Notes: generated by a model not told the origin, from the sequence alone. Shown: positions 33,373 to 42,769, numbered from the stretch's first letter. The stretch: DNA of 64,000 nt from Microcella putealis (GCF_004216575.1 NZ_SGWW01000001.1:372001-436000), one strand, 5' to 3'. Made by a program: numbers and translations.

Positions 33373-33376
33373 GTCG

Positions 33377-34696
33377 TTACAGTCCTTCTACTCGCAGAAC
33401 GCTCGTCACGGAGTGGACGACGGCGTTGCCGGTCAGTGACGTCACGGTCGCGGCCAGGTCGGCCTCGGACGCCTCGTGAGTGCCGATCACCAGGGTAGCG
33501 GCGGGCTGGTCACCCGCGTGCCCTTCGCCGGCGGGGATGACGGTCTGAGCGAGGGTCTCGACAGACACGCCGTGGTCTTGGAATACGCCGGCGATCGCCG
33601 CCAGCACGCCCGCGCGGTCGGCGACCTCGAGAGTGATTTGGTACCGCGTGGTGACGGCGCTAATCGGAAGCACGGGCAGGTTCGCGTGCTGCGACTCGGC
33701 GACCCCGGGGCCGCCGACAACATGGCGGCGTGCGGCGGAGACGACATCGCCGAGCACGGCGGAGGCGGTCTGAATGCCGCCGGCTCCGGCGCCGTAGAAC
33801 ATCAGCGGGCCCGCGGCTTCGGCCTCGACGAAGACGGCGTTGTTGGCGCCGTGGACTGCGGCCAGCGGGTGCTCGAGCGGCACAAGCGCGGGGTGCACGC
33901 GGGCCGACACTCCACCGTTTTCACCCTCGATGCGGTCGCAGATGGCGAGCAACTTGACGACGTAGCCCGCCTTGCGGGCGGCGACGACCTGATCGCGGCT
34001 GACGCTGGTGATGCCCTCGCGGTGCACCGCGTCGAGCGGCACGCGGGTGTGGAAGGCGAGGCTCGCGAGAATGGCCGCCTTCTGCGCGGCGTCGTAGCCC
34101 TCGATGTCGGCCGTCGGGTCGGCCTCGGCGTAGCCGAGCGCGGTCGCCGTCGCGAGCGCCTCCTCGAGGCTTTCGCCCACCGTGTCCATGCGGTCGAGAA
34201 TGAAGTTGGTCGTGCCGTTGACGATGCCCAGGATGCGCGTGACACGGTCACCGGCGAGCGAATCGCGCAGCGGCCGGATGATCGGAATCGCCCCGGCGAC
34301 GGCCGCCTCGTAGTACAGCTGGGCGCCCACCTGGGCGGCCGCGTCGAAGAGTTCGGGGCCGTGGGTGGCGAGCATCGCCTTGTTGGCGGTGATCACGTCG
34401 GCGCCCGAGTTGAGCGCGGACAGCACCAGCGTTCGCGCCGGCTCAAGCCCGCCCATGAGTTCGATCACGACGTCGGCGCCACGCACGAGCGACTCGGCGT
34501 CGGTCGTCAGCAGTTCGCGGGGAATCTCGGTGTCGCGCGGCGCGTCGATGTCGCGCACGGCGACCCCGACGAGGTCAAGGCCCGCACCGATGCGGGACGA
34601 CAACTCGTCACCGTGACGCAGGATTTGGTCAGCCACCTGCGAGCCGACACTGCCGGCGCCGAGAATGGCAACGCGAAGGTTGCGGTAGGAGATCAC
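33377..34696 (-). CDS. hom: Homoserine dehydrogenase
   Basis: The 439-residue NAD(P)-dependent enzyme opens with a Rossmann motif [17 protein letters not shown]. The catalytic region has [21 protein letters not shown] and [11 protein letters not shown]. The C-terminal 80 residues form an ACT domain ([19 protein letters not shown]), normally the threonine feedback site. The GTG start overlaps the lysA stop (GTGA). Confidence 0.97.
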   Translation of the reverse strand: MISYRNLRVAILGAGSVGSQVADQILRHGDELSSRIGAGLDLVGVAVRDIDAPRDTEIPRELLTTDAESLVRGADVVIELMGGLEPARTLVLSALNSGADVITANKAMLATHGPELFDAAAQVGAQLYYEAAVAGAIPIIRPLRDSLAGDRVTRILGIVNGTTNFILDRMDTVGESLEEALATATALGYAEADPTADIEGYDAAQKAAILASLAFHTRVPLDAVHREGITSVSRDQVVAARKAGYVVKLLAICDRIEGENGGVSARVHPALVPLEHPLAAVHGANNAVFVEAEAAGPLMFYGAGAGGIQTASAVLGDVVSAARRHVVGGPGVAESQHANLPVLPISAVTTRYQITLEVADRAGVLAAIAGVFQDHGVSVETLAQTVIPAGEGHAGDQPAATLVIGTHEASEADLAATVTSLTGNAVVHSVTSVLRVEGL

Positions 34697-36138
34697 GAGT
34701 AACGGGATCCTTCCGGTCGGGGAGCTTCGAGGGCGTCGGTGGCACCGACATCGCGGCGCAACAGGTCGGCGACAGTTTCGCCGCGCACGATGAGACGGGC
34801 CTCACCGCGATTGACGGCGACGACGGCGGGGCGCGCCAAGTGGTTGTAGTTGCTCGAGAGCGAATAGCAGTACGCGCCCGTCGCGGGGACGGCGACCAGG
34901 TCGCCGCGGTGCACGTCGGCGGGCAGATAGTCGGCGTCCACGACAATGTCGCCGCTCTCGCAGTGCTTACCGGCGATGCGGACGAGCTGAGGCTCGGCAT
35001 CGGAGGCCCGCGAGGCGAGACGCACCGCGTAGTCGGCGCCGTACAGCGCCGGTCGGGCGTTGTCACTCATGCCGCCGTCCACACTGACGTAACGACGCAC
35101 CGCGCTGCCGCCCTCGTCGAGCGCCACCTCGACGTCTTTGATCGTGCCGACCTCGTACAGGGTCACGCCGGCCGGGCCGATGATCGAGCGACCCGGCTCG
35201 ATCGCGATCGCCGGAACGGGGATGTCGAGATCACGACAGACCTCGGCGACGGTGTCGAGCATCCGATCAAGAAGGTCGGCGATGGGGGCGGGCTCGTCGC
35301 TCGCGACGTACGCGATGCCGAAGCCGCCGCCCAGGTTCAGCTGCGGTACCGGACCGCCGGCGAGCAGGCGCGCGTGGACGGCGAGCAGGCGCGTCGCCGC
35401 CTCGAGGAAGCCGTCGGCGACGAGAATCTGCGAGCCGATGTGCGAGTGCAGGCCGAGAAACTCGAGCGTGCCCGCGTGGTCGCGGATGCGCTCAACCGCC
35501 TGCTCGATGTCGGCGAGGGGCACACCAAACTTTTGGTCCTCGCGGGCGGTGGCGAGGTACTCATGCGTATGGGCGTGGACGCCGGAGTTCGTGCGCAGGC
35601 GCACGCGCTGCACGCGACCGTGCCGGGAAGCCGCCGCGGCCACCCGGTCGATTTCCTCGACCGCGTCGATCACTATCGCGCCGACACCGGCACGCACGGC
35701 CTGGTCGAGCTCGCGGTCGGACTTGTTGTTGCCGTGCAGGCCGATGCGGGCAGGGTCGACGCCGGCGGCCAATGCGACAGCCAGCTCGCCACCGCTCGCT
35801 GTGTCGATGTTGAGGCCCTCGGCCGCCATCCACTGTGCGACGGCGGTCGACAAGAACGCTTTGCCCGCGTAGTACGCGGTGCCGGTCGTGCCGACGCGGG
35901 CGCACGCCGCCTCGAGAGCGCTGCGAATGCGGCGGGCGCGAGCGCGCGCATCCGCCTCGTCGATGACGTAGAGGGGGGTTCCGTACTCGGCGGCCAGCCG
36001 ACTGGCGCGCACGCCGCCCACCTCGAGCTCGCCGCGCTCGCCGCCCCGTTTCGCGCTCGACGGCCACAGCTGTGGGGCGAGGGCGTTGACGTCGTCAGGA
36101 CGCGCGAGCCAGTCGGGGGCGAGCGGGTGGGCGAGCAC
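34693..36138 (-). CDS. lysA: Diaminopimelate decarboxylase
   Basis: The 481-residue fold-type III PLP enzyme makes lysine from meso-diaminopimelate. It has the PLP lysine in TAYYAGKAFLS, the HSHIGSQI-type motif (FLGLHSHIGSQI), NLGGGFGIAY, EPGRSIIGPAG and the active-site CESGDIV. The GTG at 36138 follows GAGG at six bases. The frame extends much further upstream but without family similarity. A -10-like TAGACT lies about 60 bases before the start. Confidence 0.95.
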   Translation of the reverse strand: MLAHPLAPDWLARPDDVNALAPQLWPSSAKRGGERGELEVGGVRASRLAAEYGTPLYVIDEADARARARRIRSALEAACARVGTTGTAYYAGKAFLSTAVAQWMAAEGLNIDTASGGELAVALAAGVDPARIGLHGNNKSDRELDQAVRAGVGAIVIDAVEEIDRVAAAASRHGRVQRVRLRTNSGVHAHTHEYLATAREDQKFGVPLADIEQAVERIRDHAGTLEFLGLHSHIGSQILVADGFLEAATRLLAVHARLLAGGPVPQLNLGGGFGIAYVASDEPAPIADLLDRMLDTVAEVCRDLDIPVPAIAIEPGRSIIGPAGVTLYEVGTIKDVEVALDEGGSAVRRYVSVDGGMSDNARPALYGADYAVRLASRASDAEPQLVRIAGKHCESGDIVVDADYLPADVHRGDLVAVPATGAYCYSLSSNYNHLARPAVVAVNRGEARLIVRGETVADLLRRDVGATDALEAPRPEGSRYS

Positions 36139-36315
36139 GAAGAACCTCGCTGATCGAGTGGGGCGAACGTCGGGGCGCACCGGGATCGCCGGGCCGGTGA
36201 TCAGTCTACCGAGCCGAATATGCCGGTGAGGTCGAAAGGCCCTGGTGCGCCCCCGCCGCGGGCGAGCACACTGGCAGCGCGGGCGCCACCGCGGCGGCCG
36301 CGCGGGAGGTGCACG

Positions 36316-37677
36316 ATGGCGACGCTGACGTTCTGGGGTGCGGCGGGCACGGTCACCGGCTCCCGCTTCGTGCTCGATGCGGCAGGTGGGCGCGTGCTCA
36401 TCGACTGCGGACTCTTCCAGGGCTACAAGGTGCTGCGCGAACGCAACCGACTCGCGTTCCCCGTCTCCCCCGACTCGATCGACGCGGTCGTCGTGACCCA
36501 CGCGCACCTCGATCACTCGGGATACCTGCCCGCGCTGGTGCGCGACGGGTTTCGCGGGGCAGTTCACGTCACCGACGGAACGCGGGAACTGCTCGGGCTC
36601 CTGCTGCCCGACTCGGCGTATCTGCAGGAGGAGGAGGCCCGTTCTGCGGCGAAGAAGGGCTACTCGAAGCACCAGCGACCGACGCCTCTCTACAGGACGG
36701 CGGATGCGGACCGCGCGCTGCAGGCGCTCGAGGCGCACCCGCTGCGCGCGACCATCGAGCCGGTGCCGGGTGTGCGGGTCACGTTCGTGCCCGCCGGACA
36801 CATCCTGGGCGCGTCGCAACTCACGATCGAGGTCGACGGCCGCGTGCTGCACGTCTCCGGCGACCTCGGCCGGCGCGACGACGCCCTCATGCTTCCGCCG
36901 ACGCCCCTCGCCGAGCTCGGCCGCATCGATCGACTGCTGCTCGAGGGCACCTACGGTGACCGCCGGCACCCCGACGCCGACCCGGCAGACGAACTCGCGG
37001 AGGCGATCACGCCGGTTGTGCGCCGCGGCGGCATTGTCATCATTCCCGCCTTCGCGGTGGGGCGCGCACAAACCCTGCTGTTGCACCTACACCGTCTGCG
37101 GTCGAGCGGCCGAATTCCGGACGTGCCCGTGTACCTGAACTCGCCCATGGCGGTCGATGCGAGCATCCTGTACCGGCACCATCCGGAGGAACACCGCATC
37201 GCCGCATCGGAACTCGCCGCCATGTACCGCGATGTGCGGCTCGTCCGCGACGTCGATGACTCGAAGCTGCTGAACCTGCGGGGCGGCCCCATGATCATCG
37301 TCGCCGCGAGCGGCATGCTGACGGGTGGGCGGGTACTGCACCACATTGCGGCCTACGGCGACGACGAGCGCAATGCGATCCTCCTCGCCGGCTATCAGGC
37401 GGGCGGCACACGCGGCGCGGCGCTGCAACGCGGCGACCGCAGCCTGCGCATCTTCGGCCGCGAGCATCCGATCAGGGCGACCGTGATCACCCTGTCGAGC
37501 ATGTCGGCGCACGCCGACGCGGACGGCATCATCGACTGGATGCGCGGCGCCGATATCGGGGACGCCCACGTTGTGCACGCAGAACCGGACGCAGCAGACG
37601 CGCTGCGCCGGCGGATCGCGATGGAGCTCGGTGTTCCCGTGCGGGTGGCCGAACAGGCTCAGCGCGTCGAGGTGTAG
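36316..37677 (+). CDS. Beta-CASP metallo-beta-lactamase-fold RNA nuclease
   Basis: The 453-residue protein has the zinc motif THAHLDHSG (His62, His64, Asp66, His67), a second histidine region PAGHILGASQ, LLLEGTYGDRRHP, a beta-CASP segment (IPAFAVGRAQTLLLHL) and the C-terminal RMMBL domain with SSMSAHADADGIIDWM. This is the TTHA0252/CPSF-like RNA-processing group rather than RNase J. The start ATG follows GGGAGG by six bases. It is a plus-strand gene set between lysA and the LmeA-like gene, breaking the common argS-lysA order. Confidence 0.92.
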   Translation: MATLTFWGAAGTVTGSRFVLDAAGGRVLIDCGLFQGYKVLRERNRLAFPVSPDSIDAVVVTHAHLDHSGYLPALVRDGFRGAVHVTDGTRELLGLLLPDSAYLQEEEARSAAKKGYSKHQRPTPLYRTADADRALQALEAHPLRATIEPVPGVRVTFVPAGHILGASQLTIEVDGRVLHVSGDLGRRDDALMLPPTPLAELGRIDRLLLEGTYGDRRHPDADPADELAEAITPVVRRGGIVIIPAFAVGRAQTLLLHLHRLRSSGRIPDVPVYLNSPMAVDASILYRHHPEEHRIAASELAAMYRDVRLVRDVDDSKLLNLRGGPMIIVAASGMLTGGRVLHHIAAYGDDERNAILLAGYQAGGTRGAALQRGDRSLRIFGREHPIRATVITLSSMSAHADADGIIDWMRGADIGDAHVVHAEPDAADALRRRIAMELGVPVRVAEQAQRVEV

Positions 37678-37692
37678 CGGGCGCTCTCGGCG

Positions 37693-38457
37693 CTACGAGC
37701 AGCTGCCGCGGTTGGCGAGCTCGGGGCCGCCGAGGGCCACGTCGGTTCCGCCGACGACGACGACCAGTTCGCGGTCGCGGACGTCGACGCTCTGCTCGGT
37801 GAGGCCGACGGGGAGCGCCTCGGCGATGCAGAACTGGCCGCCCGCGAGCAGCGGCTCGATCAGCGGGTCGGCGACGCCGCCGAGTTGACCGCGGAGGTCA
37901 TCAAGCTCGACGCGGCTGCCGTTCAGCTCGAGGCTCGTCGGGGCGAGAGTCACGACGCCCGCGTCGATGGTCGGCACGATGCCCGCGACGAGTTCGACCC
38001 CGATGCCGAAAATGTCGAAGCCGGTGACGAGGCGAATCTCGCCGTCGACGAGTTCGATGTCGCGCACGACGGTGTCGCCGACCGCGCCGAGGGCGCGCGT
38101 GACATCGCTTTCGGCGACGCTCAGGGTTGCCTCCACCCGATCGCTCGGCTGGGCCGGGTCGAGGGCGACCCCCTCGCCGACCAGCTCGACATCGGCGCGG
38201 ATGCTGCCCGCTTCGACGCCAGGAATGCTCGCGTCGATGCGGGTCAGCTCGCCCGCCGCCAACTGCAGCAGAACGACGGGCCCCGCCACGCTCACGTCAA
38301 CCGGCTGCTCCGCGTCGAGCGCGAAGGCCTCGCGCAATTGCTGCTCAACGCGATCGGCGACAACGCCGCGCGCCACGAATTCAGCGACCACTGCCAGCAC
38401 GCCGATCACGATCACCACGACCAGCGCGATGATGAGGCCTTTCGCTCGGCGAGACAC
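37693..38457 (-). CDS. LmeA-like (DUF2993) membrane-anchored phospholipid-binding protein
   Basis: The 254-residue protein has one N-terminal membrane anchor (LIIALVVVIVIGVLAVVAEF) and a beta-rich extracytoplasmic domain with the DUF2993 pattern of alternating strands (VDVSVAGPVVLLQLAAGELTRID). In mycobacteria LmeA binds phospholipid and supports lipomannan elongation. It starts five bases after argS and so is cotranscribed with it. Confidence 0.8.
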   Translation of the reverse strand: MSRRAKGLIIALVVVIVIGVLAVVAEFVARGVVADRVEQQLREAFALDAEQPVDVSVAGPVVLLQLAAGELTRIDASIPGVEAGSIRADVELVGEGVALDPAQPSDRVEATLSVAESDVTRALGAVGDTVVRDIELVDGEIRLVTGFDIFGIGVELVAGIVPTIDAGVVTLAPTSLELNGSRVELDDLRGQLGGVADPLIEPLLAGGQFCIAEALPVGLTEQSVDVRDRELVVVVGGTDVALGGPELANRGSCS

Positions 38458-38462
38458 GGCAG

Positions 38463-40127
38463 TTACATCCGCTCGGGAGCGGAGACTCCGATCAGCCCGA
38501 GGCCCGTGCGCAGCACTTGACCGGCCGCGTCGCTCAGGTGCAGGCGCGCACGGTGCACCGCCTCGATGGGGTCATCGCCCTGCGGCGTCACCCGACAGGT
38601 GTCGTACCAGCGGTGGTAGGCGGCGGCGAGCTGCTCGAGGTACCGGGCGACGCGGTGCGGCTCGCGCAGTTCGGCGGCCTGAGCGACGACGCGCGGGAAC
38701 TCGGCGAGAACACCCAGCAAGACACTCTCGGTCTCGTCGACGAGGGTCGACGCCTCGAAGTCGGCGCGCTCGACACCGGACGCGGCGGCGTTGCGCGCCA
38801 CCTGGTGAGTGCGCGCGTGGGCGTACTGCACGTAGAAGACGGGGTTGTCGTTGCTGCGCTTTCGCAACAGCTCGGGGTCGAGCGTGAGGGGCGAGTCGGC
38901 CGGATACCGCGCGAGCGAGTAGCGCAGCGCGTCGGTACCGAGCCAGGCGCGCAGGTCGTCGAGCTCGATGATGTTGCCCGCACGCTTCGACAGGCGGGCG
39001 CCGTTGATCGACACGAGCTGGCCGATCAGCACCTCGATGTCGCGCTCGGGGTCGTCGCCGGCGGCACCGGCGAGAGCCTTCAAGCGGTGCACGTAGCCGT
39101 GGTGGTCGGCACCCAGCAGATAGATGGTGAGCCCGAAGCCGCGGTCGCGCTTCGACAGGTAGTAGGCAGCGTCGGCGGCAAAGTAGGTGTAGACGCCGTT
39201 CGCCCGACGGATCACCCGGTCTTTGTCGTCGCCGAAGTCGGTCGTGCGCACCCACACGGCACCGTCCTCGTCGAACACGTGGCCCTGGGCGCGCAGCCGG
39301 TCGACCGCCTGATCGATGGGGCTGGCCGTGCCGTTCTCCCCGGCCGCGTGCAATTCGCGCTCGCTGAACCACACGTCGAAGTGCACGTTGAACTCGGCGA
39401 GCGACTGCTGAATCTCGCCGAGCTGCCAGCCGTACGCCAGCTCGCGAACGGCGGTGACGGCATCCGCCCGCGACATCGTGGCGAGCTCGGGATGCTCGGC
39501 GAGCGCGCGCGCACCGAAGTCGGCAATGTACTGACCCGGGTAGGCGTTCTCGGGCGCCGGTTCGCCGAGCGCTGCAGCGAGCACCGACTCACCGAACACG
39601 TCGAGCTGGGCGCCTGCGTCGTTGATGTAGAACTCGCTCGTCACTTCGGCACCAGCGGCGGACAGCACGCGGGCGAGTGAGTCGCCGAGAGCCGCCCAGC
39701 GGGTGTGCCCGATGTGCAGCGGACCGGTCGGGTTCGCCGACACGAATTCGAGGTTGATTGACTGGCCAGCAAGCGTCTGGCTGGTTCCGTAGTTCTCAGC
39801 GTGCTCGAGGATGGTGGCGACGAGAGAGCCGGCGGCGGCCGCGTCGAGGCGAATGTTCAAGAAGCCCGGGCCAGCGATCTCGACAGAGGCCACCCCATCG
39901 ACGGCCGCGAGACCGCTCTGCAGCTCGGCCGCGAGCTCGCGCGGGGGCACCCCGACGCGCTTCGCGAGCTTCAGCGCGACGCTCGTCGCCCAGTCACCGT
40001 GGTCGCGGTTGCGCGGCCGCTCGAGCGCGATGTCGTCGAGCGACACGCCCGCCGAGTCGGCGCCGCGTCGCTCGAGGGCCGAACGGACGACGGCGAGCAA
40101 CGATTCGGCGAGCTGAGCGGGTTCCAC
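38463..40127 (-). CDS. argS: Arginyl-tRNA synthetase
   Basis: The 554-residue class I synthetase has an N-terminal additional domain, the HIGH motif in NPTGPLHIGHTRWAALGD, a KMSKS-like NGARLSKRAGN and a C-terminal DALR anticodon-binding helix bundle. The GTG at 40127 lies eight bases after TAGGAT. The longer open frame upstream runs antisense through the neighbouring lipoprotein gene and was rejected. Confidence 0.97.
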   Translation of the reverse strand: MEPAQLAESLLAVVRSALERRGADSAGVSLDDIALERPRNRDHGDWATSVALKLAKRVGVPPRELAAELQSGLAAVDGVASVEIAGPGFLNIRLDAAAAGSLVATILEHAENYGTSQTLAGQSINLEFVSANPTGPLHIGHTRWAALGDSLARVLSAAGAEVTSEFYINDAGAQLDVFGESVLAAALGEPAPENAYPGQYIADFGARALAEHPELATMSRADAVTAVRELAYGWQLGEIQQSLAEFNVHFDVWFSERELHAAGENGTASPIDQAVDRLRAQGHVFDEDGAVWVRTTDFGDDKDRVIRRANGVYTYFAADAAYYLSKRDRGFGLTIYLLGADHHGYVHRLKALAGAAGDDPERDIEVLIGQLVSINGARLSKRAGNIIELDDLRAWLGTDALRYSLARYPADSPLTLDPELLRKRSNDNPVFYVQYAHARTHQVARNAAASGVERADFEASTLVDETESVLLGVLAEFPRVVAQAAELREPHRVARYLEQLAAAYHRWYDTCRVTPQGDDPIEAVHRARLHLSDAAGQVLRTGLGLIGVSAPERM

Positions 40128-40135
40128 GGTCGTCG

Positions 40136-40141
40136 ATCCTA
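40136..40141 (-). promoter_or_regulatory. -10 element of argS
   Basis: Minus-strand TAGGAT is followed by eight bases and the GTG start. A leaderless or near-leaderless mRNA is likely. Confidence 0.45.
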
Positions 40142-40218
40142 TCGGGCGCGCCTCGACCCACCCGACGGGCATTGGGGCCACAATGAGCGCCATGACGGGG
40201 GTCGAGGGGGTAGTCGGG

Positions 40219-40890
40219 ATGCACGCAATGGTCACGCAAGAGCGGCGCGTTCGCGCGCGCATCCCCCTCATGGCGGCCGCCATCGCCGTCGCGATGCTGG
40301 CCGTCGCCGGGTGCAGCGCCGAGGAGCCGGATGACAGCGCCTCCCCCTCGCCGAGTGCGTCGCTCGCGCCATCGCCGAGCGCCGAACCCGCGCCGGATGA
40401 CACCGCAAGCCCCGAACCGAACGAGGAGCCGAGCGAGACGGCCGCGCCCGAGCCGAGCGCCGCGCCCCTCACCGGGCAGCCCGTGACCCTCGCGTGCGAA
40501 GCGCTGCTGACCCCACAGGACGTGTACGACTACAACCCCAACGTCGGCACCGATCCCGGGTACCGGCCCCGCACCGGCAGCGGGCCCGCCCAAGCCAGCG
40601 AGCTGTCGGGCATCGCGTGCGGATGGCTGAACCAGACCAGCGGGCAGACGTACTCGATCGGAGCGGCGCGATTCGACTCCGCAGAGTTGCCGCGGGTGCG
40701 AGCCATGGTCGAGCGCTCGGGCGGAGACGCCCTCGGTGGCGGACTCGACGGCAGCTACCGCGTCGAAAGCGGAGTCGGCATCATCGACGTCTTCTTCGGC
40801 TCGTACTGGGTGAGCGCAGAATCGTCGGCCTTCCTGAGCCCCGACGACGCCCGGCCACTGCTCGACTCGATCGAGCGCAACCTGCCGTAG
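40219..40890 (+). CDS. Lipoprotein with Pro/Ser/Glu linker and two-cysteine outer domain
   Basis: I do not recognise a named family. The 223-residue product has a lipoprotein signal ending in the lipobox LAVAGC. A Pro/Ser/Ala/Glu-rich wall-spanning linker of about 50 residues follows, then a globular domain with cysteines in TLACEALL and GIACGWLNQ. A similar arrangement is found in the lipoprotein at 53917-54576. The ATG at 40219 was chosen because GAGGGGG lies eight bases before it; an upstream ATG at 40183 and one at 40228 are alternatives. It diverges from argS. Confidence 0.8.
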   Translation: MHAMVTQERRVRARIPLMAAAIAVAMLAVAGCSAEEPDDSASPSPSASLAPSPSAEPAPDDTASPEPNEEPSETAAPEPSAAPLTGQPVTLACEALLTPQDVYDYNPNVGTDPGYRPRTGSGPAQASELSGIACGWLNQTSGQTYSIGAARFDSAELPRVRAMVERSGGDALGGGLDGSYRVESGVGIIDVFFGSYWVSAESSAFLSPDDARPLLDSIERNLP

Positions 40891-40946
40891 CGCGACACCG
40901 GAGTGCGACGCCGAGTCTGGCGGCGCCGCACCGCGCGACGACCCGC

Positions 40947-40952
40947 TAGGCT
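40947..40952 (+). promoter_or_regulatory. -10 element of the tRNA-Arg gene
   Basis: TAGGCT ends seven bases before the first base of the tRNA, consistent with transcription starting at or near the mature 5' end. Confidence 0.4.
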
Positions 40953-40959
40953 GATCCAC

Positions 40960-41032
40960 GCCTCCGTAGCTCAGGGGATAGAGCATCAGTTTCCGGTACT
41001 GAGGGCCGCAGGTTCGAATCCTGTCGGGGGCG
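40960..41032 (+). tRNA. tRNA-Arg (anticodon CCG)
   Basis: The 73-base cloverleaf is complete. Acceptor GCCTCCG pairs with CGGGGGC (one T-G pair) and the discriminator is G. The D arm reads GCTC-AGGGGATA-GAGC. Anticodon stem TCAGT/ACTGA encloses TTCCGGT with anticodon CCG. The variable loop has five bases. The T arm is GCAGG-TTCGAAT-CCTGT. CCA is not encoded. It reads CGG codons, which are frequent at this GC content. Confidence 0.96.
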
Positions 41033-41040
41033 CGAACGAA

Positions 41041-41520
41041 TTACTCCTTGCCGCGATTGCGGCGGCGCACCGGCTTCGGTGCTCGGCCGCCCAGGTACGA
41101 GCGCGACGAGTCGACGACGAAGCCCTGTTTGAGCGCGTGACGGCCGACGAGCATCCGAAAGCCCATCGCGTCGCGATTGGTGAGCGTGACCTCCGCGGTC
41201 ATGGTGCGGTCGAGCATCCGAATCGTCATGAGCACGACGATGCGCTCCTCCGCGTGCCCCGACGACGAGCGCACGCGCCGCCGATCGTGCACGGGCAGCT
41301 CGACCGTGACGGCGTCGTCGCGCGACTCTTGCCACGGGTGCACGTCGAAGCGCACCCAGTCGACGCCGTCGCGCGTGAATTCTTCGCAATCGAAGACGTG
41401 CAGCGACGACGAGCGGGCACCCGTGTCGAGTTTCGCCTTGATCCACGGGACGGGTGCGTCGGGCAGGGAGACCCACTCGCGCCATCCGGCGATGGTGGTT
41501 GAATGGGGCGCTCCGCTCAC
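41041..41520 (-). CDS. RimB-like retropepsin-fold 'ATP-dependent zinc protease' family protein
   Basis: The 159-residue protein belongs to the Zn_protease (PF05618-type) family, despite its name a retropepsin-like fold. The key motif is AKLDTGARSSSLH (Asp32-Thr-Gly-Ala), followed by ELPVHDRRRVRSSSG and LTNRDAMGFRMLVGR. In Pseudomonas the equivalent RimB works with RimK in ribosomal S6 glutamylation. Here it faces a RimK gene head to head, with 25 bases between start codons. The start is a GTG six bases after CAAGAT, probably leaderless. Confidence 0.87.
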   Translation of the reverse strand: MSGAPHSTTIAGWREWVSLPDAPVPWIKAKLDTGARSSSLHVFDCEEFTRDGVDWVRFDVHPWQESRDDAVTVELPVHDRRRVRSSSGHAEERIVVLMTIRMLDRTMTAEVTLTNRDAMGFRMLVGRHALKQGFVVDSSRSYLGGRAPKPVRRRNRGKE

Positions 41521-41526
41521 TCCGCC

Positions 41527-41532
41527 ATCTTG
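41527..41532 (-). promoter_or_regulatory. -10-like element of the RimB-like gene
   Basis: Minus-strand CAAGAT is followed by six bases and GTG. It lies in the 25-base divergent gap shared with rimK. Confidence 0.35.
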
Positions 41533-41545
41533 TCAGGACAGCACC

Positions 41546-42733
41546 GTGAAACTCGCCATCCTCTCCCGTGCGCCGCACGCCTACTCGACGCAGCGCCTGC
41601 GCGCGGCCGCGATCGACCGAGGGCACGACGTGAAGGTGTTGAACACCCTGAAGTTCGCGATCGACCTGTCGAGCGACGAACCCGACCTGCAGTTTCGGGG
41701 CAAGCCGCTGTCGAGCTACGACGCGGTGTTGCCTCGCATCGGCAGCTCGATCACCTACTTCGGCACCGCCGTCGTGCGCCAGTTCGAGCAGATGGACGTC
41801 TACACGCCGAACACCGCGAACGGCATCATGAACGCGCGCGACAAGCTGCGGGCGACCCAGATTTTGTCGCGCCACAACATCGGGATGCCCGCCACGGCGT
41901 TCGTGCGCAATCGCGCGGATGTGCGCCCCGCGATCGAGCGCGTCGGCGGCGCGCCCGTCGTCATCAAGCTGCTGGAGGGCACGCAGGGCATCGGCGTGAT
42001 TCTCGCCCCCCAGGTGAAGGTCGCCGAGGCGATCATCGAGACGCTGCACTCGACGAACCAGAACGTGCTCATTCAGAGCTTTATCTCGGAAAGCCGGGGG
42101 CGCGACATTCGTGCCCTCGTCATCGGCGACCGGGTGGTGGCGGCGATGCGCCGCACGGCTGCCGGCGACGAGTTTCGGTCGAACGTGCACCGCGGCGGCA
42201 GCGTCGAGCCGGTCGAGCTGACGCCTGAGTACGAGCGCGCCGCCGTGCGCAGCGCGCAGATCATGGGCCTGAGGGTTGCCGGAGTCGACATGCTCGAGGG
42301 CAACGACGGCCCCCTGGTGATGGAGGTCAACTCCTCCCCCGGCCTGCAGGGCATCGAGACCGCCACGAAGCTGGATGTCGCGGGCGCCATCATCGACTAC
42401 ATCTCGGGCGAGGTCGCCTTCCCCGACATCGACGTGCGCCAGCGCCTCAGCGTGTCAACCGGCTACGGCGTCGCCGAGCTGCACGTGCACGCGGGTGCCG
42501 ACATCGTCGGAAACACCCTCGGTGAGTCGGGGCTGCTTGAGCGCGACATCACCGTGTTGACGATCAACCGCGGCACGAGCGTGATCCCGAACCCGAAGCG
42601 CAGCCAGGTGCTCGAGGCCGAAGATCGCCTTTTGTGCTTCGGCAAAATGGAGGAAATGCGCTCGATGATCCCGACGCGTCGCCGCCGTGCGAAGGTGCGT
42701 CGCCTGCCGAAGCAGCCGCGCCTCGAGAGCTGA
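41546..42733 (+). CDS. rimK: RimK-family ATP-grasp glutamate ligase fused to a C-terminal RCK_C (TrkA_C) domain
   Basis: The 395-residue protein has two parts. Residues 1-290 follow E. coli RimK (300 residues) closely, from KLAILSRAPHAYSTQRLRAA through PRIGSSITYFGTA, VIKLLEGTQGIGV and FRSNVHRGG to the metal site GPLVMEVNSSPGLQGIE. Residues about 300-377 (VAELHVHAGADIVGNTLGES, TVLTINRG, VIPNPKRSQVLEAEDRLLCFG) form a TrkA-C/RCK_C domain, normally a ligand-binding regulator of K+ channels and transporters. A basic tail ends the protein. RimK adds glutamates to the C-terminus of ribosomal S6. The RCK_C part suggests control by a bound ion or nucleotide. Confidence 0.9.
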   Translation: MKLAILSRAPHAYSTQRLRAAAIDRGHDVKVLNTLKFAIDLSSDEPDLQFRGKPLSSYDAVLPRIGSSITYFGTAVVRQFEQMDVYTPNTANGIMNARDKLRATQILSRHNIGMPATAFVRNRADVRPAIERVGGAPVVIKLLEGTQGIGVILAPQVKVAEAIIETLHSTNQNVLIQSFISESRGRDIRALVIGDRVVAAMRRTAAGDEFRSNVHRGGSVEPVELTPEYERAAVRSAQIMGLRVAGVDMLEGNDGPLVMEVNSSPGLQGIETATKLDVAGAIIDYISGEVAFPDIDVRQRLSVSTGYGVAELHVHAGADIVGNTLGESGLLERDITVLTINRGTSVIPNPKRSQVLEAEDRLLCFGKMEEMRSMIPTRRRRAKVRRLPKQPRLES

Positions 42734-42769
42734 CGCCACGCATCCGGCCGAGATAAGCCCGGCGGACGG

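Noticed and set aside
41531..41540. TGTC-AG-GACA dyad between the RimB-like and rimK starts as an operator
   Set aside because: Four-base arms are too short to distinguish from chance, although the site is in a divergent promoter.
40946..42190. Minus-strand frame of 414 codons overlapping the tRNA and rimK
   Set aside because: It contains the tRNA-Arg gene antisense and the rimK region antisense; only the short 159-residue frame there has family motifs.
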